Source: Pseudomonas sp. KU26590 (GTDB lineage: Bacteria > Pseudomonadota > Gammaproteobacteria > Pseudomonadales > Pseudomonadaceae). Taken from it: 64,000 nucleotides of DNA. A program made the position numbers and the translations under genes. Below the pieces are notes generated by a model. That model saw only the letters and a list, made by a program, of their open reading frames with translations. It did not search any database and was not told where the DNA came from. The stretch lies in NCBI RefSeq assembly GCF_026153515.1, contig NZ_CP110644.1, positions 780,501 to 844,500 of the forward strand, read 5' to 3'. The stretch's first letter is position 1, and each line of letters opens with the position of its first letter. Below are positions 1-9,585 of this stretch, piece after piece.

Positions 1-630
1 CAGCTCATTGGAACCGCTTTCCACATAATAATCACCGGGCGCGGCGCATCGAATGGCTTCGGCTTGCGTGACTGTTGTTGAGTAGCTGCGCCCTTCAACA
101 GTACGGATGTTCACCGATACCTGGCGGTCTTCCGAGAGTCTTAACGTTCTGTCCATGACAATGTCCTCTTCAGAGGGACTTACGTAGAAAGTCGAGCCTT
201 TGGGAAGATACAGCGCAAGGTCGGATTCGACGGCCTCGGGTGCGGCGATGGGTGGTATTTCCCATAGATAGATATCGGCGACCACCTCTGCGTCCGGATA
301 GGAAATGATCTTGAGAATGACCGAAAAGAATCCTCCGTCCTGGTGAACGATGTCTTGGGGGGTGGCATAAAGCCTGGCGTCGCCCACTGAAACGGTGGTC
401 GAAAGCACTTGGTCCGAATCCTCGACGTATACGGCAATCAGCGCCTCAAGCGTGTTCAGTTCTCGAATGATCCTCAGCTTGACCGAGCCTTCAATATCCA
501 CCGTATGAAACACGCCTTGAGTCAGAAAGAGCAGCGGTTCCGTAGCGGGTCCTTGTCGACTGGCGGATTTCGCCCTCAAGGTTTTCCATAACTGGGGAGT
601 TAGCTTATGCGACCTTGCGATTGTGCCCAT
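1..630 (-). CDS. Hypothetical protein, 3' end beyond the window
   Basis: An open frame runs without a stop from an ATG at 630 to the left edge, giving at least 210 residues. An AAGGA lies 6 nt before the ATG at 630; another in-frame ATG at 636 directly abuts it, so 630 is the better start. The protein opens MGTIARSHKLTPQLWKTL and continues as a mix of hydrophobic and acidic stretches without signal peptide, membrane segment or a motif I can name. It looks like a soluble, mainly beta protein. I do not recognise the family. It lies in the same accessory stretch as the AT-rich cassette to its right. A perfect inverted repeat at 703-720 lies about 75 bp upstream and could control it. Confidence 0.7.
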   Translation of the reverse strand, partial: MGTIARSHKLTPQLWKTLRAKSASRQGPATEPLLFLTQGVFHTVDIEGSVKLRIIRELNTLEALIAVYVEDSDQVLSTTVSVGDARLYATPQDIVHQDGGFFSVILKIISYPDAEVVADIYLWEIPPIAAPEAVESDLALYLPKGSTFYVSPSEEDIVMDRTLRLSEDRQVSVNIRTVEGRSYSTTVTQAEAIRCAAPGDYYVESGSNEL

Positions 631-702
631 GATCATTCCTTGAGTGAGTGGCTGCCAGCCGTTCCGTTGGCTTAAAAGTAGCTCCGCCATCGCTGGTTGA
701 AT

Positions 703-720
703 ACTGTCAATGTTGACAGT
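703..720. promoter_or_regulatory. Perfect inverted repeat, possible operator
   Basis: ACTGTCAA and TTGACAGT are exact reverse complements separated by TG. The site lies upstream of the leftward gene starting at 630, at a distance fitting a promoter-region operator. No regulator gene is adjacent, so the binding protein is unknown. Confidence 0.4.
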
Positions 721-827
721 GTTCATGCCCGCTGGTGGAAGTGTGGTGGGTTGCCGATGATTCGCGGCAGGCTCAGGACCGACGGGCAGCTGCCTGCAAA
801 ATCTGTCTGATTGCGACATCGCCTCAT

Positions 828-858
828 AAAAAAAACCCGGCCTCGACCGGGGATTTTT
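828..858. terminator. Bidirectional rho-independent terminator
   Basis: A CCCGG/CCGGG stem (836-840 and 847-851) is flanked by a run of eight A on the left and five T on the right. No rightward gene ends here, so its likely client is the leftward cassette whose last stop codon is at 1022; a degenerate REP lies in between. Confidence 0.6.
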
Positions 859-877
859 GTGTGCGTCGCAGTCTTTT

Positions 878-965
878 GCAGGAGCGCGCTTGCCGAGGAA
901 AGCATTTGTCCAGACGCAGTAAAGGCGCCTCACTCACCGCCAATCGCGGGCAAACGCGCTTATAC
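878..965. repeat. Degenerate REP doublet
   Basis: Two inverted, eroded copies of the core gcgcgcttgcccgcg type face each other (about 881-899 and 943-962). Both arms differ from the clean copies elsewhere in the window, so this is probably an old, decaying insertion. Confidence 0.6.
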
Positions 966-1021
966 CGGTGTGGCTACTGAATACGGGCACTCAAACCCAG
1001 CGTATGACGCATGGGGGACAG

Positions 1022-1708
1022 CTATTCCCAAATTCTAAAAAGCGGAACTCTTGCTTGTATCCGGTCTATAAGTGTTGGCGGCATGCTGATAATGTAACTC
1101 CGCTGGTCCTCATCATCTTGGTATGTAATGCTATCTTTCTCTGTGGTAAGGGGTTCATGCCCCGGTTGAGTGTCCCAAGAGACTTTGTAGCTCCTCTTCG
1201 CTAATTCATCACCTTTATCATCGATGATAGTCAACTGAACGGCATCCAGTCCATCACCGAAAAAGTGACTGTTGCTAACTCCACTTCCGCAGATATTGAC
1301 AGTGTATTGCTTGCCGTTGAATTCTTTGATTCCGCCGTTTAGCGTGTTGTTGTAATTGAATTTTTGGCAGTCCGTTATGCTGCGGCCCGCAAAAAAGTTT
1401 ATCGTCAATAATAGGATGCTCAGCCATATGCTGGCCGCAGGTATCATTTTTACGAATTCTTGGCGTGGGGATTTCTCTTCTCTGATAATTTTAGTGGCTT
1501 TATATCCGAAAAAGGACAAAATGGCCAACCCCAGAGGAAGCGAAAGTTCGCTGGCGAATGACAGGCCAGCGATGATGAGTCCGTTGTGAAACTTTCCGGA
1601 TAGTGCCCAGTCAGCAGCGAAAAAAAACACACTAAAAATTATCACTGAAGCAATAGTTAGGGCGATTTTCTTTACCGATGTGTGGAGGTATTGTCGTACG
1701 GTCTGCAT
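1022..1708 (-). CDS. Membrane protein of unknown function, possible immunity partner
   Basis: 228 residues from an ATG at 1708, with a GGAC about 8 nt upstream. Three hydrophobic segments are visible at roughly residues 15-35, 40-65 and 88-107. They are followed by a polar C-terminal domain of about 120 residues with two cysteines (in DCQKFNY and NICGSG), which could face the periplasm. The start lies inside the end of the upstream 430-aa gene (37-nt overlap), so the two are probably translated together. The DNA is clearly richer in A and T than the surroundings, suggesting transfer. The pairing of a large soluble protein with a membrane protein resembles an effector/immunity pair, but this is inference; I do not recognise the family. 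Confidence 0.7.
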   Translation of the reverse strand: MQTVRQYLHTSVKKIALTIASVIIFSVFFFAADWALSGKFHNGLIIAGLSFASELSLPLGLAILSFFGYKATKIIREEKSPRQEFVKMIPAASIWLSILLLTINFFAGRSITDCQKFNYNNTLNGGIKEFNGKQYTVNICGSGVSNSHFFGDGLDAVQLTIIDDKGDELAKRSYKVSWDTQPGHEPLTTEKDSITYQDDEDQRSYIISMPPTLIDRIQARVPLFRIWE

Positions 1709-2964
1709 ATTCGGTCCAGCTTGAATGAGATAGGTTTTTTTAGCTTGTAAAGTTTTGGTTCGCTGAAAATCATGAAGTCTCCACCCCTCGCATGCTGCTC
1801 TCTCCATTCATTGTAAGACTTGTTGTATACCGGCCAGTAAATGTCTTTTTCGATGAATTTTCTGACGATGCCTGTTCTCTTGTCAATAGGTTTGTCTACT
1901 TCTGATCTGTTGATAAGGTAGTCCCAGTTTAATTCTGTCCTTTCAATTTCGTCGCTACTATTCAAACTTTTAACTTTCCATTCGGGTGCATACTGCCCCA
2001 GCAGGTCATTTGCTGCAACGGTGTATGAAAGGATCATATTCTTTTTGTTCCAGTGACCGAGATATTGGCTATTTGTTGGGTCTTTGTCATTGAAGGAGTA
2101 GTTATCCTTCACGTAAATGTAGACATGTGTCACTCGGGCGGTGGCCTCGGCGCAATATTGATAAGGATGGGTTTGGTAGTCGAAGTAGCGTTCGCTTTTA
2201 ACCTCAGCTCTCCCAATGGCAGCGTAAAGGACGAAGTTCCCAAGTGCGGCAGAAAGGTCAGTCATTAACAAGCCATCTAATGTGTCGAAGGTGCTTATTC
2301 TTCTTTGTTGGACTTGCCATTGTGAATGAAATTTACTCAGCTCTGCTATGCCTGTTGATGTCTCTAAGTTTAGGATTGGGCTTGTGCTCTGTGTCTCGAT
2401 GAATTGTGTTGTGACGTGTTGAAATATTTTTTTCCTGATTAGAGAAACGGCTTTATCGGAATAAATATCTTCATCGATTAGTTTGTTGAATTTATCTCTG
2501 AGGTTTCCGTAGCTCAGAGCCCAGTCGATAGTGACGATTGAGCTATTAACGGGCTGGGTTGAGTTCAAGTTGTTGTCCCAAATATTCTTCGGGGTGGAAA
2601 ACCACACTCTCGCTAGCTTTGCGGCGACAGGCCATCCGATTCTGTCCATGGCGTCTGGTATGTCCTGAATGTCAAATTCGGGAAGCTTGTCTTTATCCTC
2701 GGCGTCATGGGTTTTTAGTTGCGCGGGCTGCACGGGTTTAACTTGCATTGGTCGCTCAACCTCCGGTTCTTTTGTTTCTTGCCTTTCTACCTTATCTTGA
2801 TCAGTCTCGGATTCAGGCAGCGTTCCTGGTGGAAGCTGACTATAAGATATTTTCTGGGTTGTGTTAATCGGGACTGCGCCTAATGAACCACTGTATTCCT
2901 TCCATACTTTCCCACGAAACAAAGCTCTTTCCATTGTGTAATAAGGTTTTTTGATTGTTGACAT
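1672..2964 (-). CDS. Unknown protein, possibly DUF6402 family
   Basis: 430 residues. The first ~90 are a polar, Pro/Glu/Lys-rich and probably disordered segment. A folded region begins near IQDIPDAMDRIGWPVAAKLA and includes IVTIDWALSYGNLRDKFNKL. From memory this core resembles the DUF6402 family of Pseudomonas and related bacteria, sometimes found near type VI secretion genes; I cannot confirm that here. There is no signal peptide or membrane segment and no catalytic motif I can name. The gene is AT-rich compared with the flanking housekeeping genes and its end overlaps the start of a membrane protein gene. The initiating ATG at 2964 follows AGGCGATAGGTC, a weak ribosome site. Confidence 0.7.
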   Translation of the reverse strand: MSTIKKPYYTMERALFRGKVWKEYSGSLGAVPINTTQKISYSQLPPGTLPESETDQDKVERQETKEPEVERPMQVKPVQPAQLKTHDAEDKDKLPEFDIQDIPDAMDRIGWPVAAKLARVWFSTPKNIWDNNLNSTQPVNSSIVTIDWALSYGNLRDKFNKLIDEDIYSDKAVSLIRKKIFQHVTTQFIETQSTSPILNLETSTGIAELSKFHSQWQVQQRRISTFDTLDGLLMTDLSAALGNFVLYAAIGRAEVKSERYFDYQTHPYQYCAEATARVTHVYIYVKDNYSFNDKDPTNSQYLGHWNKKNMILSYTVAANDLLGQYAPEWKVKSLNSSDEIERTELNWDYLINRSEVDKPIDKRTGIVRKFIEKDIYWPVYNKSYNEWREQHARGGDFMIFSEPKLYKLKKPISFKLDRICRPYDNTSTHR

Positions 2965-3492
2965 GACCTATCGCCTAGCATTGGCTGGGCTTGCGACCCT
3001 ATCTTCTCTTTAATATTCAACTCAATAAACGTTATGTTTGATCTGTTGCAGAATATGCCTGTATGTTTAAAGGGTGTTCAATACTGTGTTTATTGGTCAT
3101 TAATTTTTAATGCTGGCAGATATGCAACTGCTTCTCCTGTACTGCTGCTACCCCTGGGGAACTGGCCAATAACTCACAGGGGGTTTGTAAGCGAGCAGCA
3201 AGCAGGGGCACCGCTTGGAAGTTAGCTTTTTCACGATTGGGTCTGTGAGTGCAGATGTCTTGCCGGCCCTTGGCTAACAGCCGAGGAGATGATGGCCCCC
3301 ACGCGGAGTGTGGTGCATCACTCCCGGCCCATGGCCCGACGTATCTCTGCATGACGACGATGTCGTAAACGCGCCTTTGTGTGGCGTGCGTAGGCATCTG
3401 GGCTGTCATCGTCAGCCCTACCATCGTGGCCAAAGGGCAGTTCAAGGCCCTGTCGATCATTCAGGCGCCGCGCCGCCGCTGGGAGAACCGCG
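2965..3492. other. 528-bp gene-free region upstream of glyA
   Basis: The left third is AT-rich and belongs with the leftward cassette; the right two thirds return to high GC. No ORF with credible coding character was found on either strand. The long leader before glyA holds a small inverted repeat, ACGAC-GAT-GTCGT, at 3354-3366, which may be part of a regulator site for the sarcosine operon. I looked for a glycine riboswitch and could not find its conserved core. Confidence 0.45.
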
Positions 3493-4746
3493 ATGTTCAG
3501 CAAGCAAGACCAGATCCAGGGTTATGACGATGCACTGTTGGCGGCGATCGGTGCCGAGGAGCAGCGTCAGGAAGACCACATCGAGCTGATCGCCTCGGAG
3601 AACTACACCAGCAAGCGCGTGATGCAGGCACAGGGCAGCGGCCTGACCAACAAATACGCCGAGGGTTATCCCGGCAAACGTTATTACGGCGGCTGCGAGC
3701 ACGTCGACAAGGTCGAGCAACTGGCGATCGATCGCGCCAAGTTGCTGTTTGGCGCCGACTACGCCAACGTCCAGCCGCACTCGGGCTCGTCAGCCAACAG
3801 CGCGGTTTATCTGGCGCTGCTGCAAGCGGGCGATACGCTTTTGGGCATGAGCCTGGCCCATGGCGGTCACCTGACCCACGGCGCCAAAGTGTCGTCCTCG
3901 GGCAAGCTGTACAACGCCGTTCAATACGGTATCGACGTTGCCACCGGCCTGATCGATTACGACGAAGTCGAGCGACTGGCCGTCGAGCACAAACCGAAGA
4001 TGATCGTTGCCGGTTTCTCGGCCTACTCCAAAACCCTGGATTTCCCGCGCTTTCGCGAGATCGCCGACAAAGTGGGCGCGTTGCTGTTCGTTGACATGGC
4101 CCACGTCGCCGGTCTGGTCGCTGCGGGTTTGTACCCGAACCCGCTGCCGTACGCCGATGTGGTCACCACCACCACCCACAAAACCCTGCGCGGTCCGCGT
4201 GGCGGCTTGATCCTGGCCAAGGCCAACGAAGAGATCGAGAAGAAACTCAATTCCGCCGTGTTCCCGGGTTCCCAGGGTGGTCCGCTGATGCATGTGATTG
4301 CCGGCAAGGCCGTGTGCTTCAAAGAAGCCATGGAGCCCGGATTCAAAGCCTATCAACAGCAAGTGATCGACAACGCCCAGGCCATGGCCCAGGTGTTTAT
4401 CGATCGAGGTTACGACGTTGTTTCGGGCGGGACCGATAACCACCTGTTCCTCGTCAGCCTGATTCGTCAGGGCCTGACCGGGAAGGATGCCGATGCTGCG
4501 CTCGGTCGAGCGCACATCACCGTCAACAAGAACGCCGTGCCGAACGACCCGCAGTCGCCGTTCGTGACCTCGGGCCTGCGCATCGGCACCCCGGCGGTGA
4601 CCACGCGCGGTTTCAAAGTTACCCAGTGCATCACGCTGGCCGGCTGGATCTGCGACATCCTCGACAACCTCGGCGACGCCGATGTCGAGGCCAATGTTGC
4701 CGAGCAGGTCGCCGCGCTGTGCGCCGATTTCCCGGTTTACCGCTGA
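3493..4746 (+). CDS. glyA: Serine hydroxymethyltransferase
   Basis: 417 residues, the full length of the family. It interconverts serine and glycine with transfer of a one-carbon unit to and from tetrahydrofolate, using PLP. The PLP-lysine context [14 protein letters not shown] and the N-terminal [12 protein letters not shown] signature are both present. GGGAG lies about 7 nt before the ATG. This is the glyA copy that heads the sarcosine oxidase operon in Pseudomonas, where it uses the glycine and methylene-THF made by SoxBDAG. soxB follows after 15 nt. A second housekeeping glyA probably exists elsewhere in the genome. Confidence 0.97.
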   Translation: MFSKQDQIQGYDDALLAAIGAEEQRQEDHIELIASENYTSKRVMQAQGSGLTNKYAEGYPGKRYYGGCEHVDKVEQLAIDRAKLLFGADYANVQPHSGSSANSAVYLALLQAGDTLLGMSLAHGGHLTHGAKVSSSGKLYNAVQYGIDVATGLIDYDEVERLAVEHKPKMIVAGFSAYSKTLDFPRFREIADKVGALLFVDMAHVAGLVAAGLYPNPLPYADVVTTTTHKTLRGPRGGLILAKANEEIEKKLNSAVFPGSQGGPLMHVIAGKAVCFKEAMEPGFKAYQQQVIDNAQAMAQVFIDRGYDVVSGGTDNHLFLVSLIRQGLTGKDADAALGRAHITVNKNAVPNDPQSPFVTSGLRIGTPAVTTRGFKVTQCITLAGWICDILDNLGDADVEANVAEQVAALCADFPVYR

Positions 4747-4761
4747 GTCAGGAGTCGCACC

Positions 4762-6012
4762 ATGCAGCATTACTCGGGCTTCGGCCTCCTCAAACACTCC
4801 CTCAGCCACCACGAAAACTGGCAGCGCATGTGGCGCACGCCGACCCCGAAAAAGGTCTACGACGTAGTCATCGTCGGCGGCGGCGGCCACGGTCTGGCGA
4901 CGGCGTATTACCTGGCCAAAGAACACGGCATCACCAACGTGGCCGTGGTCGAAAAAGGCTGGTTGGGCGGCGGCAATACCGCGCGTAACACCACCATCGT
5001 GCGTTCCAACTACCTGTGGGACGAATCCGCGCACTTGTACGAACACGCGATGAAGCTGTGGGAAGGCCTGTCTCAGGATATCAACTACAACGTCATGTTC
5101 TCCCAGCGCGGCGTTTACAACCTGTGCCACACCCTGCAGGACATGCGTGATTCCGAGCGCCGCGTCAGCGCCAACCGCTTGAACGGCGTCGACGGCGAGC
5201 TGCTCAACGGCAAGCAAGTGGCTGAAGAAATTCCGTACCTCGACTGCTCGAAAAACACCCGTTACCCGATCATTGGCGCGACTGTGCAACGTCGCGGCGG
5301 TGTGGCGCGTCATGACGCCGTGGCCTGGGGCTATGCCCGTGCCGCCGATGCGTTGGGCGTGGACCTGATTCAGCAGACCGAAGTGACCGGGTTTCGCAAG
5401 GAAAACGGCGTGTGCATCGGCGTCGAAACCAACAAGGGCTTTATCGGTGCCAAGCGCGTCGGCGTGGTGACGGCCGGCAACTCCGGCCACATGGCCAAGC
5501 TCGCCGGGTTCCGTTTGCCGGTCGAATCCCATCCGTTGCAAGCGCTGGTGTCCGAGCCGATCAAGCCGATTATCGACAGCGTGATCATGTCCAACGCCGT
5601 GCACGGCTACATCAGCCAGTCCGACAAGGGCGACCTGGTGATCGGTGCCGGTATCGACAGCTGGATCGGCTATGGCCAGCGCGGCTCGTACCCGGTGATC
5701 GAGCACACCATTCAGGCCATCGTCGAGATGTTCCCGGTGCTGTCCCGGGTACGCATGAACCGCCAGTGGGGCGGCATCGTCGACACCACGCCGGACGCCT
5801 GCCCGATCATTTCCAAGACGCCGGTGCCGAACATGTTCTTCAACTGCGGTTGGGGCACCGGTGGCTTCAAGGCGACGCCGGGCTCGGGCAACGTGTTTGC
5901 TGCCAGTCTGGCGAAAGGCGAAATGCACCCGCTGGCCAAACCCTTCTCAATCGACCGGTTCCACAACGGCGCGCTCATCGACGAGCACGGCGCCGCTGCG
6001 GTTGCGCACTAA
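4762..6012 (+). CDS. soxB: Sarcosine oxidase beta subunit
   Basis: 416 residues, normal length. It is the catalytic flavoprotein subunit of heterotetrameric sarcosine oxidase, which oxidises N-methylglycine to glycine, H2O2 and a one-carbon unit passed to THF. The FAD-binding motif [13 protein letters not shown] is near residue 40. The stretch [14 protein letters not shown] near residue 175 carries the histidine that holds FMN covalently in this family. AGGAG precedes the ATG. It lies in the glyA-soxB-D-A-G order and is followed by soxD after 21 nt. Confidence 0.97.
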   Translation: MQHYSGFGLLKHSLSHHENWQRMWRTPTPKKVYDVVIVGGGGHGLATAYYLAKEHGITNVAVVEKGWLGGGNTARNTTIVRSNYLWDESAHLYEHAMKLWEGLSQDINYNVMFSQRGVYNLCHTLQDMRDSERRVSANRLNGVDGELLNGKQVAEEIPYLDCSKNTRYPIIGATVQRRGGVARHDAVAWGYARAADALGVDLIQQTEVTGFRKENGVCIGVETNKGFIGAKRVGVVTAGNSGHMAKLAGFRLPVESHPLQALVSEPIKPIIDSVIMSNAVHGYISQSDKGDLVIGAGIDSWIGYGQRGSYPVIEHTIQAIVEMFPVLSRVRMNRQWGGIVDTTPDACPIISKTPVPNMFFNCGWGTGGFKATPGSGNVFAASLAKGEMHPLAKPFSIDRFHNGALIDEHGAAAVAH

Positions 6013-6033
6013 CCCACTCACAGGAGAAATCCC

Positions 6034-6348
6034 ATGCTGCACATCTTCTGTCCTCACTGTGGCGAACTGCGCTCCGAAGAGGAATTCCACGTCTCCGGTC
6101 AGGCCCACATCCCGCGTCCACTCGACCCGGCTGCGTGCACCGACGAGGAGTGGGGCGACTACATGTTCTTTCGCGACAACCCGCGCGGTCTGCACCACGA
6201 GTTGTGGATTCACGCAGCGGGTTGCCGTCAGTACTTCAACACCACGCGTGACACCGTGACCTACGAAATTCTCGAAACCTATCCGATTGGCACGCAGCCT
6301 CAGTTCGTCAATCCGGCGCCTGCGATCAGAAAGGGGGATCAGGTATGA
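6034..6348 (+). CDS. soxD: Sarcosine oxidase delta subunit
   Basis: 104 residues, typical for the small zinc-binding subunit. The N-terminal CPHCG and the later HAAGC give the expected zinc ligands. It has no catalytic role of its own but stabilises the heterotetramer. CAGGAG lies 7 nt before the ATG. The stop overlaps the soxA start as ATGA, so the two are translationally coupled. Confidence 0.96.
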   Translation: MLHIFCPHCGELRSEEEFHVSGQAHIPRPLDPAACTDEEWGDYMFFRDNPRGLHHELWIHAAGCRQYFNTTRDTVTYEILETYPIGTQPQFVNPAPAIRKGDQV

Positions 6349-9300
6349 GCCAGTCCAATCGCTTGCCCAACGGCGGCCGCATCGATCGCAGCAAGGTCCT
6401 GAATTTCAACTTCAATGGCCAGACCTATCAGGGCTTTGAAGGCGACACCCTGGCCGCCGCCTTGCTCGCCAACGGCGTCGACATCATTGGCCGCAGCTTC
6501 AAATATTCCCGACCTCGCGGCATCTTTGCAGCAGGTTCCGAAGAGCCTAATGCCGTGCTGCAGATCGGCGCGACCGAAGCCACGCAGATCCCCAACGTGC
6601 GCGCCACGCAACAGGCGCTTTATTCGGGCCTCGTCGCGACCAGCACCAACGGCTGGCCGAGCGTGAACACCGACATGATGGGCATTCTCGGCAAGGTCGG
6701 CGGCAAGCTGATGCCGCCGGGCTTCTACTACAAAACCTTCATGTACCCCCAGTCGTTCTGGATGACCTACGAGAAGTACATCCGCAAGGCAGCGGGGCTG
6801 GGCCGTTCGCCGACTGAGCTCGACCCGGACACCTACGACAACATGAACCAGCACTGCGACGTGCTGGTGGTCGGCGCCGGCCCTGCAGGTCTGGCCGCTG
6901 CACTGGCCGCCGCGCGCAGCGGTGCCCGGGTCATCCTGGCAGACGAGCAGGAAGAATTTGGCGGCAGCCTGTTGGACAGCCGCGAAAGTCTGGACGGCAA
7001 ACCGGCGGCTGACTGGGTGGCGACGGTGGTGGCCGAACTCAAAGGCCTGCCCAACGTCACCCTGCTGCCGCGCGCCACGGTGAACGGTTATCACGACCAC
7101 AATTTCCTGACCATTCATGAGCGTCTGACCGATCACCTCGGTGACCGCGCACCGATTGGCCAGGTACGTCAGCGCATGCACCGGGTTCGCGCCCAGCGTG
7201 TGGTGCTGGCGAGCGGTACCCATGAGCGTCCGCTGGTTTACGGCAACAACGATGTGCCGGGGAATATGCTGGCCGGCGCCGTCTCTACTTACGTGCGCCG
7301 TTATGGCGTGGCGCCGGGCAAGAAACTGGTGCTGTCGACCAACAACGATTACGCCTATCGCGTGGCGCTGGACTGGCTCGACGCTGGCCTGCACGTGGTC
7401 GCCGTCGCCGATGCGCGTCACAACCCGCGCGGTGCGTTGGTGGAAGAAGCCCGTGCCAAAGGCATTCGTATCCTGACCGGCAGCGCCGTGGTGGAAGCCC
7501 GTGGCAGCAAGCGCGTCAGTGCCGCCCGCGTGGCCGCCATCGACGTCAAAGCCCACAAGGTCACCAGCCCGGGCGAGTGGCTCGACTGCGATCTGGTCGC
7601 CAGCTCCGGCGGTTACAGCCCGATCGTTCACTTGGCGTCGCACTTGGGCGGCAAGCCGGTCTGGCGCGAAGACATCCTCGGTTTCGTGCCGGGCGAAGCG
7701 CCGCAGAAACGCGTCTGCGTCGGCGGTGTGAACGGCGTTTACGCGCTCGGCGACTCGCTGGCCGACGGTTTTGAAGGCGGTGTGCGTGCCGCCAGCGAAG
7801 CCGGGTTCAAACCGGTCGAGGGCGTACTGCCCAAAGCCTTGAGCCGCGTGGAAGAACCGACCCTGGCGCTGTTTCAAGTACCGCACGAGAAGGGCACTGC
7901 CCGGGCGCCGAAGCAATTCGTCGACCTGCAGAATGACGTCACCGCAGCGGCCATCGAGCTGGCGACCCGCGAGGGTTTCGAATCCGTCGAGCACGTCAAA
8001 CGCTACACCGCGCTGGGGTTCGGTACCGATCAGGGCAAGCTCGGCAACGTCAACGGCCTGGCGATTGCCGCCCGTTCGCTGAACGTGTCGATCCCGGAAA
8101 TGGGCACCACCATGTTCCGTCCGAACTACACGCCGGTGACCTTCGGCGCCATTGCCGGACGTCACTGCGGTCACGTCTTCGAGCCTGTGCGCTTCACCGC
8201 GCTGCATGCGTGGCACGTGAAGAACGGCGCCGAATTCGAGGACGTCGGGCAGTGGAAACGCCCGTGGTATTTCCCGAAAGCCGGTGAAGACATCCACACC
8301 GCCGTGCGCCGCGAATGCAAGGCCGTGCGCGACAGCGTCGGTCTGCTGGACGCATCGACGCTGGGCAAGATCGACATTCAAGGCCCGGATGCTCGGGAGT
8401 TTCTGAATCGCATCTACACCAACGCCTGGACCAAGCTGGATGTGGGTAAAGCGCGTTACGGCCTGATGTGCAAAGAAGACGGCATGGTCTTCGACGACGG
8501 CGTTACCGCCTGCATCGCCGACAACCACTTCATCATGACCACCACCACCGGTGGCGCTGCACGCGTGCTGCAGTGGCTGGAAATCTATCAACAGACCGAA
8601 TGGCCGGACCTGAAGGTGTACTTCACCTCTGTCACCGATCACTACGCGACCCTGACCCTGTCGGGCCCGAACAGCCGCAAGCTCCTCAGCGAAGTGACTG
8701 ACATCGACCTGGGCCGTGAAGCATTTCCGTTCATGACCTGGAAAGAAGGTCTGGTGGGCGGTGTGCCGGCGCGGGTGTTCCGGATTTCGTTTACCGGTGA
8801 GCTTTCCTACGAAGTGAACATCCAGGCCGACTACGCCATGGGCGTTCTGGAAAAAATCGCCGAAGCGGGCAAACAGTACAACTTGACCCCGTACGGCACT
8901 GAAACCATGCACGTCCTGCGGGCCGAGAAGGGCTTCATCATTGTCGGCCAGGACACCGACGGCTCGATGACCCCGGACGATTTGAACATGGGCTGGTGTG
9001 TCGGCCGTACCAAGCCGTTCTCGTGGATCGGCCAGCGCGGCATGAACCGTGAGGACTGCGTGCGGGAAGATCGCAAGCAACTCGTCGGCCTGAAGCCGGT
9101 TGATCCGAACCAGTGGCTGCCGGAAGGCGCGCAATTGGTGTTCGATCCGAAGCAGGCGATCCCGATGAAGATGGTGGGCCACGTGACGTCGAGTTACGCA
9201 TCGAACTCGTTGGGCTATTCGTTTGCGATGGGCGTGGTGAAGGGCGGGCTGAAGCGCATGGGCGAGCGGGTGTTCGCGCCGCTGGCGGATGGATCGGTGA

Positions 9301-9365
9301 TCGAGGCGGAGATCGTGTCCTCGGTGTTCTTCGATCCGAAGGGTGATCAGCAGAACGTGGAGTGA
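6345..9365 (+). CDS. soxA: Sarcosine oxidase alpha subunit
   Basis: 1006 residues. Domains in order: an N-terminal ferredoxin-like region (about 15-100, with the conserved FKYSRPRGI), an NAD-binding region beginning VLVVGAGPAGLAAALAAA near residue 170, and a C-terminal aminomethyltransferase (GcvT-like) folate domain from about residue 590 that receives the methyl carbon as methylene-THF. The length and order match the heterotetrameric enzyme. The start overlaps soxD. A REP doublet separates its stop from soxG by 220 nt, an unusually wide gap within this operon. Confidence 0.97.
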   Translation: MSQSNRLPNGGRIDRSKVLNFNFNGQTYQGFEGDTLAAALLANGVDIIGRSFKYSRPRGIFAAGSEEPNAVLQIGATEATQIPNVRATQQALYSGLVATSTNGWPSVNTDMMGILGKVGGKLMPPGFYYKTFMYPQSFWMTYEKYIRKAAGLGRSPTELDPDTYDNMNQHCDVLVVGAGPAGLAAALAAARSGARVILADEQEEFGGSLLDSRESLDGKPAADWVATVVAELKGLPNVTLLPRATVNGYHDHNFLTIHERLTDHLGDRAPIGQVRQRMHRVRAQRVVLASGTHERPLVYGNNDVPGNMLAGAVSTYVRRYGVAPGKKLVLSTNNDYAYRVALDWLDAGLHVVAVADARHNPRGALVEEARAKGIRILTGSAVVEARGSKRVSAARVAAIDVKAHKVTSPGEWLDCDLVASSGGYSPIVHLASHLGGKPVWREDILGFVPGEAPQKRVCVGGVNGVYALGDSLADGFEGGVRAASEAGFKPVEGVLPKALSRVEEPTLALFQVPHEKGTARAPKQFVDLQNDVTAAAIELATREGFESVEHVKRYTALGFGTDQGKLGNVNGLAIAARSLNVSIPEMGTTMFRPNYTPVTFGAIAGRHCGHVFEPVRFTALHAWHVKNGAEFEDVGQWKRPWYFPKAGEDIHTAVRRECKAVRDSVGLLDASTLGKIDIQGPDAREFLNRIYTNAWTKLDVGKARYGLMCKEDGMVFDDGVTACIADNHFIMTTTTGGAARVLQWLEIYQQTEWPDLKVYFTSVTDHYATLTLSGPNSRKLLSEVTDIDLGREAFPFMTWKEGLVGGVPARVFRISFTGELSYEVNIQADYAMGVLEKIAEAGKQYNLTPYGTETMHVLRAEKGFIIVGQDTDGSMTPDDLNMGWCVGRTKPFSWIGQRGMNREDCVREDRKQLVGLKPVDPNQWLPEGAQLVFDPKQAIPMKMVGHVTSSYASNSLGYSFAMGVVKGGLKRMGERVFAPLADGSVIEAEIVSSVFFDPKGDQQNVE

Positions 9366-9411
9366 TCGGGTGGGCGAGCGCGGTGTGTCTTACACGTCGC
9401 GTTGCCGGATC

Positions 9412-9439
9412 GGTTCGCCAGCAAGCCGGCTTCTACAGA
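9412..9439. repeat. Single REP of the gccggcttgctggcg type
   Basis: One arm (GGTTCGCCAGCAAGCCGGCTTC) of the second REP core type of this genome sits just upstream of the complete doublet of the first type, without a partner. Confidence 0.7.
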
Positions 9440-9453
9440 GGAACGCGATCAAT

Positions 9454-9541
9454 TGTAGGAGCGCGCTTGCCCGCGAAACCAGGTACATCCGATAAAGCTC
9501 TGTCGTCAGCAATACCCTTCGCGGGCAAGCGCGCTCCTACA
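9454..9541. repeat. REP doublet (REPIN) between soxA and soxG
   Basis: Inverted arms beginning TGTAGGAGCGCGCTTGCCCG and ending in its complement enclose about 38 bp. The enclosed sequence (CCGATAAAGCTCTGTCGTCA core) is nearly the same as in the doublet at 14032-14120, so the whole unit rather than the arms alone was copied. It can fold into a strong hairpin in the sox mRNA. Confidence 0.9.
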
Positions 9542-9585
9542 AGGTCTGCGCTCACTGAAACAACAGAATTCAACACAGGTGCTCT

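Noticed and set aside
735..1204. Short plus-strand ORFs
   Set aside because: They run through a terminator and a degenerate REP doublet and have no ribosome site or coding character.
3240..3490. Glycine riboswitch upstream of glyA
   Set aside because: Considered because of the pathway and the long leader, but the conserved glycine-aptamer core could not be found.
3790..9182. Very long open frames on the minus strand opposite glyA/soxB (712 codons) and soxA (947 codons)
   Set aside because: They mirror the codon positions of strongly supported genes; their translations are His/Val/Ala-rich without domains. Similar mirror frames at 26428-28503, 44099-45472, 47074-48759 and 59304-61046 were rejected for the same reason.
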